A DNA stretch of 48,229 nucleotides, from NCBI GenBank assembly GCA_020073005.1, contig JAIQFX010000033.1, positions 1-48,229 of the forward strand, given 5' to 3'. Below the pieces are notes generated by a model. The model did no database searches. It was not told the origin of the DNA and saw only the letters and a list, made by a program, of their open reading frames with translations. The number at the start of each line of letters is the position of its first letter. Position 1 is the stretch's first letter. A program made the position numbers and the translations under genes. The DNA is from Terriglobia bacterium (GTDB taxonomy: Bacteria; Acidobacteriota; Vicinamibacteria; Vicinamibacterales; CAVVIG01). Shown here one piece after another: positions 37,049-43,386 of this stretch.

Positions 37049-38014
37049 TTGGAACGTCCCCTTCCCGATCTCACGCGCCTGCGTCCCGCGGGCGGGAAGC
37101 GCTCCACCAAACGAGACCGCATCCTGACGGTGTTTCTCCGTCAGGAAGGGCACGTCAGCGCCGACGAGCTGGTCGACTTGGTGCGCCGCGAAGCGCCCGG
37201 CATCGGGCGCGCCACCGTGTACCGCACGCTGCAGTGGATGGTCGGCGCCGGCGTCGCGCGCAAAGTCGATTTCGGTGAAGGGCGGTCGCGGTTCGAGGCG
37301 TCCTACCGGCATCCGCGGCATTTCCACCTCATCTGCTCGTCGTGCCATCGCTCGTCCGAATTCCTGAGCTCCGACGTCGAGTCGCTGATGGAAGAGATCG
37401 CCGCCGCGCGCCACTTCGCGCCGACGCAAGCCGTCGTCCAGATTCACGGGACGTGCGAGGAGTGCCGCACCGGCAGGAAGACGCCGCCGGTCGACGGCGC
37501 GACGACCGAGCTGGTGTTCGCGCGCGACGCGCTGCGCATGGCGATCGCGACCGAGCGGAGCGGCCTCGAGTTCTACACGCGCGCGGCGTCGCAGACGACA
37601 GATCCGCGGGGCCGGACCGTGTTCCAGAAGCTCGCGGCCGAAGAGAAGGAGCACCTCGGCACGCTGCAGAAGCGCTATCGCGAGCTGGCGGCGAAAGATC
37701 CGCAGCTCGACTCGCGGCCGACGTTTCTGTTCTTCAAAGGCGCCGCGAGCGGGTTGTTCGCCGCGGGCGCCGAGGAGCTCCGCAAGGGCGGGGCGGACGA
37801 CGAGCAGGCGCTGCTCATCGGCATCCGCTGCGAGCGCGGCTCGCACAAGTTCTTCAAGCGCTACGGCGAGCGGTTCGAGGATTCCGAGGGCAAGCAGATC
37901 TTCCTCGAGTTCGCCGACGAGGAGCGCACGCACCTGGAGCTGCTGATTCGCGAGTACAAGGCGCTCCGCGATCGCCAGGGCGCGCGCGCGAGGAAAGCGG
38001 CGGCGCGCCGATGA
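37049..38014 (+). CDS. Fur-family regulator fused to a ferritin-like di-iron domain
   Basis: This 321-residue fusion has a Fur winged-helix region (about 1-140) with IGRATVYRTLQWMVGAGVARKV, the HFHLICSSC metal segment (His91/His93, C96/C99) and CEEC (C136/C139). A linker follows, then a ferritin/rubrerythrin-like four-helix bundle (about 155-305). Ligands are complete: Glu169, Glu199-xx-His202, Glu262 and Glu292-xx-His295. Fur proteins repress genes when metal-bound, so the di-iron domain could add iron or peroxide sensing (inference). The TTG start directly follows the erpA stop, with no obvious ribosome-binding site. Its end overlaps the PHP gene start as ATGA. Confidence 0.88.
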   Translation: MERPLPDLTRLRPAGGKRSTKRDRILTVFLRQEGHVSADELVDLVRREAPGIGRATVYRTLQWMVGAGVARKVDFGEGRSRFEASYRHPRHFHLICSSCHRSSEFLSSDVESLMEEIAAARHFAPTQAVVQIHGTCEECRTGRKTPPVDGATTELVFARDALRMAIATERSGLEFYTRAASQTTDPRGRTVFQKLAAEEKEHLGTLQKRYRELAAKDPQLDSRPTFLFFKGAASGLFAAGAEELRKGGADDEQALLIGIRCERGSHKFFKRYGERFEDSEGKQIFLEFADEERTHLELLIREYKALRDRQGARARKAAARR

Positions 38015-38868
38015 TCGATCTTCACACGCACACGACGGCGTCCGACGGGCGGTTGTCGCCGTCGCAGCTCGTCGCGCGCGCGGCGTCCGCCGGCGTGACG
38101 GTGCTGGCCGTCACCGACCACGATACGGTCGCCGCGTGCGGCGCCGTCGCCGATGCGTGCGCGAAGGCGCGGATCACGTTCGTCCCCGGCATCGAGATCA
38201 CCGCGGTGCTGATGGGCGACGACATCCACATGCTCGGCTATTTCTTCGATCCGCAGTCGCCGGCGCTCGCGACGTTCCTGGAATCGCAGCGGCGCCGGCG
38301 CATCGATCGCGTGCGCGAGATGGTCGATCGTCTGGCGCGGTTCGACATCCATCTCGACGTCGAGGCGATTCTGCGGCCCGGACTCGAAGACGCGACGAAA
38401 TCCGTGGGCCGGCCGTGGATCGCGCGGGCGCTGATCGCGGGCGGGCACGTCGCGACGATGGACGAAGCCTTCGATCGCTGGCTCGCGCGCGATCGCCCCG
38501 CCTTCGTGCCGCGCGCGGCCGCCGTGCCGGCGGAAGTCATCGCGCGTATCCACGACGCGGGCGGCATCGCGTCGATCGCGCATCCGGGTCTGCTCGGGCA
38601 CGACGAATGGATTCCGGGGTTCGCGGGCGCGGGCCTCGACGCCATCGAAGCGCATCACTCGCGCCACGACGCCGAGACGACGTCGCACTACCGTCTGATG
38701 GCCGAACGGATGCAGCTGGCGATCTCGGGCGGCTCGGATTTTCACGGCGACGATTCCCACGGCCCGGCGAATCCAGGCGCCGTCACGTTGCCGCGCGCGG
38801 ATTTCGATCGGCTGGCAAGGGGGACGGGTCTCGCAATGAATCGACGGCGAGACCCGTCCCCCTCCTAA
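38011..38868 (+). CDS. PHP-domain phosphoesterase (RNase AM/YciV-like)
   Basis: This 285-residue protein has the PHP motifs IDLHTHTTASDG, VTDHDTVAACG, PGIEITA, ASIAHPGLL and ISGGSDFHGDDSHG, giving a complete set of His/Asp/Glu metal ligands. The YciV/RNase AM group hydrolyses 3',5'-nucleoside bisphosphates and short RNA 5' ends. The start ATG 38011 overlaps the upstream stop. The last residues (LARGTGLAMNRRRDPSPS) are encoded by a perfect DNA palindrome that contributes the natural-looking C-terminus and lies next to the stop. Confidence 0.9.
   Translation: MIDLHTHTTASDGRLSPSQLVARAASAGVTVLAVTDHDTVAACGAVADACAKARITFVPGIEITAVLMGDDIHMLGYFFDPQSPALATFLESQRRRRIDRVREMVDRLARFDIHLDVEAILRPGLEDATKSVGRPWIARALIAGGHVATMDEAFDRWLARDRPAFVPRAAAVPAEVIARIHDAGGIASIAHPGLLGHDEWIPGFAGAGLDAIEAHHSRHDAETTSHYRLMAERMQLAISGGSDFHGDDSHGPANPGAVTLPRADFDRLARGTGLAMNRRRDPSPS
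38819..38862. repeat. Palindromic repeat forming the PHP protein C-terminus
   Basis: The arms are GGGGGACGGGTCTCGC (38819-38834) and its exact complement (38847-38862), around a 12-nt spacer. It is the same arm sequence and spacer length as at 11773-11814 but is read in a different frame. The TAA stop follows 3 nt after the right arm. Confidence 0.9.
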
Positions 38869-38880
38869 AGGAGCGATTGC

Positions 38881-39345
38881 TTGGCTCAGGCGCTGATTAC
38901 GTCCGTCCTCTTCGGTCTTGTCGGCCTCGTCGTCACGGCGTTTCTCGGCCTGCGCGGCACCGATATCACGCGCCACATTTCCTACGGGTTCTTTTCGGCG
39001 TTGGTGACCCTGCTCGCGCACTCGATGATGATGTTCTACCTGATCGGCAAGGGGAAGGCCGTCAAGGACGCGATGGCCGAGCACAACGTGACCGGCGACT
39101 ACTACCGTCGCATCGCCGCCGCGCGCAAGCCGGTGTTTTCGATTGGCACTTTCGCGATGGCCGTCACGATGGTCGCCGCGATCATGGGCGCGAGCGTCGA
39201 CACGGGCGTGCTGCCGCCGATCGTCCACGCGATGGTCGCGTACGGCGCGATCGCCTGTAATCTCGCCGCCCTGAAGATCGAGATCTCCGCCCTCATCGCA
39301 TCGAGCGCCATCGTCGACGAGGTCAATCGTCAGATCCACTCGTGA
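38881..39345 (+). CDS. Small integral membrane protein of unknown function
   Basis: This 154-residue protein has four probable membrane segments (about 5-23, 33-52, 88-107 and 114-142) and a polar loop with DYYRRIAAARKP between the second and third. I recognise no family. The TTG start at 38881 is preceded by AAAGGAG with a 7-nt gap, so the start is convincing. The next gene overlaps as GTGA. Its neighbour is a degenerate ABC-like protein, so the pair may work together. Confidence 0.72.
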   Translation: MAQALITSVLFGLVGLVVTAFLGLRGTDITRHISYGFFSALVTLLAHSMMMFYLIGKGKAVKDAMAEHNVTGDYYRRIAAARKPVFSIGTFAMAVTMVAAIMGASVDTGVLPPIVHAMVAYGAIACNLAALKIEISALIASSAIVDEVNRQIHS

Positions 39346-40058
39346 CGGCCGCCATTCTCGAAATCGCCGGCGTCTCGAAGGACTATCGCGGGCTTCGTCC
39401 GCTGCGTATTCACGAGCTGACCGTCGCCGCGGGCGAGCCTGTCGCGCTCCTCGGGTTCGATCAGCCCGCCGCCGAAGTGTTCATCAATCTCGTCACCGGC
39501 GCGTCGCTGCCGGACGCGGGCCACGTCCGCCTGTTCGGACGAGCGACGAGCGAGATCGCCGACAGCGCGGACTGGCTGGCGACCGTGGATCGCTTCGGCA
39601 TCGTCAGCGAACGCGCGGTCCTGCTCGAACAGCTGACCGTGATCCAGAATCTCGCGATGCCGTTCACGCTCGACATCGAGCCGCCGGGCGACGACGTTCA
39701 CGCCCGCGCCGCGCGCCTCGCGAGCGAGGTCGGGCTGCCCGAGTCGACGTGGACGCGGCCCGTGGGGGAGCTCGACGTCGCCGCGCACGTCCGCGTGCGT
39801 CTCGGCCGCGCGCTCGCGCTCGACCCCGCGGTCCTGCTGCTCGAGCACGTCAGCGCCGGCTTATCGCCGGCTGACGCGGGGACGCTGGGCGGCGACCTGC
39901 GAGCGCTCGCCGGCCGGCGTGGCGCCGCCGTCGTCGCGGCGACGGCGGATGAGGGGTTTGCCGGCGCGGTCGCTTCGCGCGTGCTGGCGCTCGACCCGGC
40001 AACCGGCCGGTTTCGCGATCATCGCCGTTCCGGGTGGTTCGGACGGCGTCTCGGATAA
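39342..40058 (+). CDS. ABC-transporter ATPase-like protein lacking catalytic motifs
   Basis: This 238-residue protein resembles an ABC ATP-binding subunit overall (LEIAGVSKDYRGLRPL, ALALDPAVLLLEHVSAGLSPAD). All key motifs are degraded. The Walker A position reads GFDQPAAEV with no GK[ST], the signature region is VGELD rather than LSGG, and Walker B lacks the Asp-Glu pair. It probably cannot hydrolyse ATP. GTG 39342 overlaps the membrane-protein stop by 4 nt, suggesting a partnership. It could be a regulator or a structural partner. Confidence 0.72.
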   Translation: MTAAILEIAGVSKDYRGLRPLRIHELTVAAGEPVALLGFDQPAAEVFINLVTGASLPDAGHVRLFGRATSEIADSADWLATVDRFGIVSERAVLLEQLTVIQNLAMPFTLDIEPPGDDVHARAARLASEVGLPESTWTRPVGELDVAAHVRVRLGRALALDPAVLLLEHVSAGLSPADAGTLGGDLRALAGRRGAAVVAATADEGFAGAVASRVLALDPATGRFRDHRRSGWFGRRLG

Positions 40059-40086
40059 AATGGGTCTTCAAAGGAGTGGTGTTCTC

Positions 40087-40536
40087 ATGAGTCTCAAAAA
40101 GCAGCTCGGGCTGTTCGTTCTGATCCTGGTGACCGCGTTTGCGACTGGCGCCAGCGCGCAGACGAAGAAGCCTGCCGCGAAGAAGGCCGCCAAACGCGTG
40201 TTCTTCATCGAGCCGAAGAACGGCGACACGGTGTCGAGCCCCGTCCACATGAAGTTCGGCAGCGAGGGGATCGAGATCGCGGCGGTGCCGCCGGGCGACA
40301 TCACGACCGCGCGCCCCGGGATCGGGCATTACCACATCGGCATCGGCGTCAGCTGCCTCCCGTCGGGCAAAACGATCGTGAAGGGCACGCCGTCGTGGGT
40401 GCACTTCGGCGACGGGAAATCGGAGTTCGACGTGCAGCTCACGCCGGGCACGCACAAGATCGCGCTGCAGATCGGCGACGACCTGCACAAGACCGTGGCT
40501 GGTTTCTGCCAGACGATTACGCTGCACGTGAAGTAA
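40087..40536 (+). CDS. DUF4399-type secreted protein
   Basis: This 149-residue protein has a signal peptide (MSLKKQLGLFVLILVTAFATGASAQ), then a Lys/Ala-rich linker and a beta domain with VFFIEPKNGDTVSSPVHMKF, GIGHYHIGIGV and KIALQIGDDLHKTV, the DUF4399 layout. Its function is unknown; DUF4399 proteins are periplasmic. AAGGAG (40071-40076) supports the start. A composite palindrome follows the stop and may terminate transcription. Confidence 0.85.
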   Translation: MSLKKQLGLFVLILVTAFATGASAQTKKPAAKKAAKRVFFIEPKNGDTVSSPVHMKFGSEGIEIAAVPPGDITTARPGIGHYHIGIGVSCLPSGKTIVKGTPSWVHFGDGKSEFDVQLTPGTHKIALQIGDDLHKTVAGFCQTITLHVK

Positions 40537-40540
40537 CGGG

Positions 40541-40623
40541 GAGGGGACGGGAGTCGCAGTCCTGTCTGTCGTAGGGCGGGTCCTTTCGGACCCGCCTGCC
40601 CGTACAGCGACTCCCGTCCCCTC
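40541..40623. repeat. Composite palindrome, variant of the GGGGACGGG repeat
   Basis: Outer arms GAGGGGACGGGAGTCGC (40541-40557) and their exact complement (40607-40623) enclose an inner hairpin, GGCGGGTCC (40575-40583) and its complement (40588-40596). The outer arm shares GGGGACGGG and TCGC with the copies at 11773 and 38819. It lies 5 nt after the DUF4399 stop and could act as a terminator. Confidence 0.85.
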
Positions 40624-40671
40624 CGTCTCGACTCCTTACGTATGCGCTTTCACGTCTCGACGTGGACGTTC

Positions 40672-40720
40672 CAGGCGCCCCGGCCCGAAACCGGCCGAAA
40701 TCCCTGGAAATATGGCTGGA
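40672..40720 (+). promoter_or_regulatory. Conserved leader element upstream of cold-shock gene 1
   Basis: CAGGCGCCC, then AAACCGGCCGA, then TCCCTGG and ATAT occur in this order in the leader of this gene and in that of the second cold-shock gene (42150-42200, minus strand). It lies 50-100 nt before the ATG and may be a temperature- or Csp-responsive 5'-UTR element (inference). Confidence 0.6.
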
Positions 40721-40772
40721 ATGGAAATTGATAGGCACGTTCCGGGCACGCGTGTGCGCCAAAGGAGACTCG

Positions 40773-40973
40773 ATGGCGACCGGATCTATCAAGCGACTCG
40801 TCCGTGACCGGGGGTTCGGGTTCATTCGCGACGACGGCGGGCAGGAGTGGTTCTTTCATCGGAGCTCGGTCCAGGGTAACTTCGACCAGCTGAATGAAGG
40901 TCAACGCGTCTCGTTCGACGAAGAGCCGTCAGCGAAAGGCCCCCGCGCGGGCAACGTCCGCAGCGAAGGCTGA
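40773..40973 (+). CDS. Cold-shock domain protein
   Basis: This 66-residue CspA-type RNA chaperone has RNP-1-like GFGFIRDD and RNP-2-like WFFHRSSV motifs. AAAGGAG (40761-40767) with 5-nt spacing fixes the ATG; the longer open frame is not needed. It shares the ending KGPRAGNVR with the second cold-shock protein at 41924. The long leader contains the conserved element shared with that gene. Confidence 0.93.
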   Translation: MATGSIKRLVRDRGFGFIRDDGGQEWFFHRSSVQGNFDQLNEGQRVSFDEEPSAKGPRAGNVRSEG

Positions 40974-40982
40974 CGGACGTTC

Positions 40983-41687
40983 GTGATCACACTCGTTCTG
41001 TTCGACATCGACGGTACGCTTGTGCTCACCGGCGGCGCCGGCCTGCGGGCCATGGCGCTGGCCTTCGAAGAACTGTTCGACGTTCCTGACGCCTTCCGCG
41101 GCATGCAGATGGCCGGGCGCACCGACGCGTGGATTCTGTCCGACGCGGCGGCGGCGCACGGCATCGCGCGGGACTCCCCGGCCCTCGCGCGCTTTCCCGA
41201 CGTGTATCTGCGTCATCTCACCGCGGAGATCGAGAAGCCGCATCCGCGCAAGAACGTGATGCCCGGCGTCCGCGATCTGCTGGACGCGCTCGCGCAGCGC
41301 GACGACGTGTACGTGGCGCTGCTGACGGGCAACTACGAAGCCGCGGCGCGCGTGAAGCTCGAGCACTTCGATCTCTGGCGGTACTTTCCGTGCGGGGCCT
41401 TCGGCGACGGCGCGGCCGATCGCAATCAGCTCGTGCCGAAGGCGATCGCGCGCGTCGCCGCGGCGGGCGGCCCGGCGTTCGCGGCGCGCGACGCGGTCGT
41501 CATCGGCGACACGCCGCTCGACGTCACGTGCGCCAAGATCCACGCCGCGAGAGCCGTCGGCGTCGCCACGGGACCGCACGCGATCGACGAGCTACGAGAG
41601 GCGGGCGCCGACGTCGTCTTCTCCGATCTCAGCGAGACGACACACGTGCTGCGCGCCCTCAATCTCCCGATCGAATCTGAATTCTGA
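40983..41687 (+). CDS. HAD-superfamily phosphatase (phosphoglycolate phosphatase-like)
   Basis: This 234-residue protein has motif I FDIDGTLV, cap helices, motif II LLTGNY, and motif IV VIGDTPLDV; the motif III Lys is probably in the QLVPKAIARV segment. It resembles Gph-type phosphatases. GTG 40983 lies 9 nt after the cold-shock stop, so it is probably co-transcribed with that gene. The substrate is not known. Confidence 0.88.
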   Translation: MITLVLFDIDGTLVLTGGAGLRAMALAFEELFDVPDAFRGMQMAGRTDAWILSDAAAAHGIARDSPALARFPDVYLRHLTAEIEKPHPRKNVMPGVRDLLDALAQRDDVYVALLTGNYEAAARVKLEHFDLWRYFPCGAFGDGAADRNQLVPKAIARVAAAGGPAFAARDAVVIGDTPLDVTCAKIHAARAVGVATGPHAIDELREAGADVVFSDLSETTHVLRALNLPIESEF

Positions 41688-41703
41688 AATCTCAAGAACT
41701 CTT

Positions 41704-41800
41704 TGGCGGAAGCGCCTGGGAGTCGAACCCAGCCCCCCCGCGTGAGCGGGGAGCGACCGATTTTGAAGACCGGGAGGGCCACCGGGCCCCGTTCGCTTCC
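41704..41800 (-). tRNA. selC: tRNA-Sec(TCA), selenocysteine tRNA
   Basis: This 97-nt gene on the minus strand includes an encoded CCA. The 5' end is GGAAGCG and pairs with CGCTTCC before G-CCA; position 8 is an A-G mismatch. The D arm has a 6-bp stem (GGGGCC with GGCCCT) and a CGGT loop. The anticodon loop is CTTCAAA with anticodon TCA. A long GC-rich variable arm (CCCCGC, TCAC, GCGGGG) and a T arm CTGGG-TTCGACT-CCCAG follow. The long acceptor plus T arm, 6-bp D stem, long variable arm and UCA anticodon are diagnostic of tRNA-Sec. The neighbouring protein genes are unrelated, and selA, selB and selD are not in the window. Confidence 0.93.
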
Positions 41801-41806
41801 AAGAGA

Positions 41807-41812
41807 ATTCTA
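41807..41812 (-). promoter_or_regulatory. Possible -10 element for selC
   Basis: TAGAAT on the minus strand ends 6 nt before the first base of tRNA-Sec, so initiation would fall at about +1. No -35 match is present, because that position lies in the heptamer array. Confidence 0.35.
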
Positions 41813-41813
41813 A

Positions 41814-41921
41814 ATTGCGGAGTGAGGATTGCGGAATGAATTGCGGAGTGACGATTGAGGATTGAGGATTGCGGATGTCGCGGATTCTTCAATCCGCACT
41901 CCGCAATCCTCACTCCGCAAT
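41814..41921. repeat. Inverted heptamer array between csp and selC
   Basis: Units such as ATTGCGG, AGTGAGG and ATTGAGG run across the left side. The right side carries complementary units (ACTCCGC, AATCCTC, AATCCGC). The outer 22 nt on each side (41814-41835 and 41900-41921) are perfect reverse complements, so a large stem-loop is possible. It touches the stop of the minus-strand cold-shock gene and lies 13 nt upstream of selC. Confidence 0.88.
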
Positions 41922-41923
41922 GA

Positions 41924-42130
41924 CTAGCCTTCGATTAGCCTGACGTCGCCCGCCCGCGGGCCCTTCTGTGATTCCTCGGGCGTGAACTCGACGCGCTGGC
42001 CTTCGCGCAACAGCTCAAACACCGCGCCCCGGACGGAGCTGCGGTGAAAGAAATGCTCGATCCCGCCCTCGTCGCGGATGAACCCGAACCCTTTGTCGAT
42101 GAGGAGCCGTGCGATTGTCCCGGTTGGCAT
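41924..42130 (-). CDS. Cold-shock domain protein (second copy)
   Basis: This 68-residue CspA-type protein has GFGFIRDEGG and HFFHRSSVRG as RNA-binding motifs, and ends KGPRAGDVRLIEG. It is closely similar to the protein at 40773, but on the opposite strand. GGAGGG about 9 nt upstream supports the ATG at 42130. Its leader carries the shared CAGGCGCCC/AAACCGGCCGA element. The stop abuts the heptamer array before selC. Confidence 0.93.
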   Translation of the reverse strand: MPTGTIARLLIDKGFGFIRDEGGIEHFFHRSSVRGAVFELLREGQRVEFTPEESQKGPRAGDVRLIEG

Positions 42131-42149
42131 AACCCGAAGCCCTCCCGTT

Positions 42150-42200
42150 CCGAACCCCCCAGGGATATCCCAAGGGAACTCGGCCGGTTTTGGGCGCCTG
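42150..42200 (-). promoter_or_regulatory. Conserved leader element upstream of cold-shock gene 2
   Basis: On the minus strand CAGGCGCCC (42192-42200), AAAACCGGCCGA, TTCCCTTGG and GATATCC occur in order. This matches the leader of cold-shock gene 1, allowing a 5-nt gap. The GGGATATCCC here is itself palindromic. Confidence 0.6.
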
Positions 42201-42319
42201 CGAAAGGTCCGAACGCCGTCGGGACGCGAGGCCGGCCGAGTGTCTCCAGCTGTAACAAAGCTGGGAAATCGGGGCCAGCATAGGCAGTTCAGTACCCGAA
42301 GTCAAGCAGAGGCCGAGAT

Positions 42320-42478
42320 TTAGCGGAATGGTATCGGTTGGGATACCTGCCAGGTTTCGACGTCTTCCTCCTCGTCGTCGTCTTCGTCCGATTCCTCGTC
42401 GTCCTCGTCGAAATCGTCGTCTTCATCGAGGTCGTCGACATCGTCGTCGAGATCGTCGTCAAGAATGTAACGAGGCAT
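42320..42478 (-). CDS. 52-residue polyacidic protein
   Basis: MPRYILDDDL is followed by a run in which 29 of 35 residues (7-41) are Asp or Glu, ending in ETWQVSQPIPFR. The gene runs from ATG 42478 to TAA 42320 and lies 24 nt after the zinc-ribbon gene on the same strand. The conserved-looking ends (MPRYIL and ETWQVS) argue it is a real gene and not a chance frame. No named family is recognised. Acidic tails can bind basic proteins, metals or RNA-binding domains; its role is unknown. Confidence 0.7.
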   Translation of the reverse strand: MPRYILDDDLDDDVDDLDEDDDFDEDDEESDEDDDEEEDVETWQVSQPIPFR

Positions 42479-42502
42479 AAAGAAAAAGACCGGGCAGACC
42501 GA

Positions 42503-42697
42503 CTACGTCGAGGGCGCGGGTCCGGTGGCTTTGGGTTTCTCGCGGTTGGGCGGCGGATACGTCGTCCAGAAGTGCCGGCCGCACTTCGGGCAGACCCAGA
42601 ACTGGTCGGGCGTCCACGGCCGATCGGGCGCCGGATCGCGCATTTCCATCTGCGTGCCGCAGCGCATGCAGCGGATGTGGAGTTCAGCGTCGCTCAT
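42503..42697 (-). CDS. Small zinc-ribbon protein
   Basis: This 64-residue protein has two CxxC pairs (CMRCGT and CPKCGRHFW) separated by a Pro/Asp-rich loop with DQFWV, and a Pro-rich tail. It is a typical zinc ribbon. I recognise no named family. It probably forms a two-gene unit with the polyacidic protein. On the minus strand TAGAAT lies 7 nt before the ATG and may be a leaderless promoter. Confidence 0.75.
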   Translation of the reverse strand: MSDAELHIRCMRCGTQMEMRDPAPDRPWTPDQFWVCPKCGRHFWTTYPPPNREKPKATGPAPST

Positions 42698-42751
42698 GGC
42701 CGCGATTCTACCCCGGCTTTCATTACTATGTGGCGCGAGCCCTTGATGACT

Positions 42752-42775
42752 TGTAGCGCGAGCCTTTCAGGCGGG
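42752..42775. repeat. Dispersed repeat, inverted copy
   Basis: TGTAGCGCGAGCCTTTC (42752-42768) continues to AGGCGGGC. It is the reverse complement of the copies at 14877 and 22331 except for one base near the end. A partial second copy (GGCGCGAGCCCTT) lies just left of it, near 42732-42744. Confidence 0.8.
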
Positions 42776-42783
42776 CGATCCTC

Positions 42784-43386
42784 ATGATCCCGGCCCTCGT
42801 CCTGGCCGCTGGCCGTTCCTCGCGCATGGGGCGCGCGAAAGCGTCGCTGCCGCTCGGCGGCGACGACACCTTCCTGACGCGCATCGTCCGCACGTTTCTG
42901 GACGCCGGCGTCGACGACGTCGTGGTCGTCGTGGGCCACGACGCTGACGACATCGTCCGGACGTTCGCGGCGAGCGGACTGCCGGCGCGCTTCGTCGTCA
43001 ATCGCGAGTACGACCGCGGTCAACTCTCGTCGCTCGTCGCCGGCCTCGGCGTCGTCGATCGGCCGGGCGTCACCGCCGCGCTGGTGACGCTGGTCGACGT
43101 TCCGCTCGTCTCGGCGGCCACCGTGCGCGCCGTCGTTGACTGCTATCGCCGCACCCACGCGGCCGTCGTGCGCCCGACGTCCGGCGCGCGGCACGGCCAT
43201 CCGCTGCTCATCGATCGATCGCTGTTCGCCGAGCTGCGCGCGGCCGATCCGGCGACCGGCGCGAAGCCGATCGTGCGCGCGCACGCGTCGGCGGCCGGCG
43301 ATCTTCACATCGGCGACGAGGGCGCTTTCGCGGACATCGACACGGAAGAGGAATACGCGCGGCTGCTCAGGAGAGCCGGGCAGTGA
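42784..43386 (+). CDS. MobA/MocA-like nucleotidyltransferase
   Basis: This 200-residue protein begins IPALVLAAGRSSRMGRAKASL, the LxAGxSxRMGxxK signature of NTP transferases that attach a nucleotide to molybdopterin. It also has LVTLVDVPLVSAATV and GHPLLIDRSLF. It best fits MocA (molybdopterin cytidylyltransferase) rather than MobA, since RHGHPLL and the short length match MocA-type proteins. It overlaps the sensor kinase start by 4 nt (GTGA). Confidence 0.85.
   Translation: MIPALVLAAGRSSRMGRAKASLPLGGDDTFLTRIVRTFLDAGVDDVVVVVGHDADDIVRTFAASGLPARFVVNREYDRGQLSSLVAGLGVVDRPGVTAALVTLVDVPLVSAATVRAVVDCYRRTHAAVVRPTSGARHGHPLLIDRSLFAELRAADPATGAKPIVRAHASAAGDLHIGDEGAFADIDTEEEYARLLRRAGQ

Noticed and set aside
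41685-41700. UGA at the end of the HAD gene as a selenocysteine codon next to selC
   Set aside because: The protein already has full HAD length and the frame downstream enters the tRNA region; no SECIS-like hairpin was seen.
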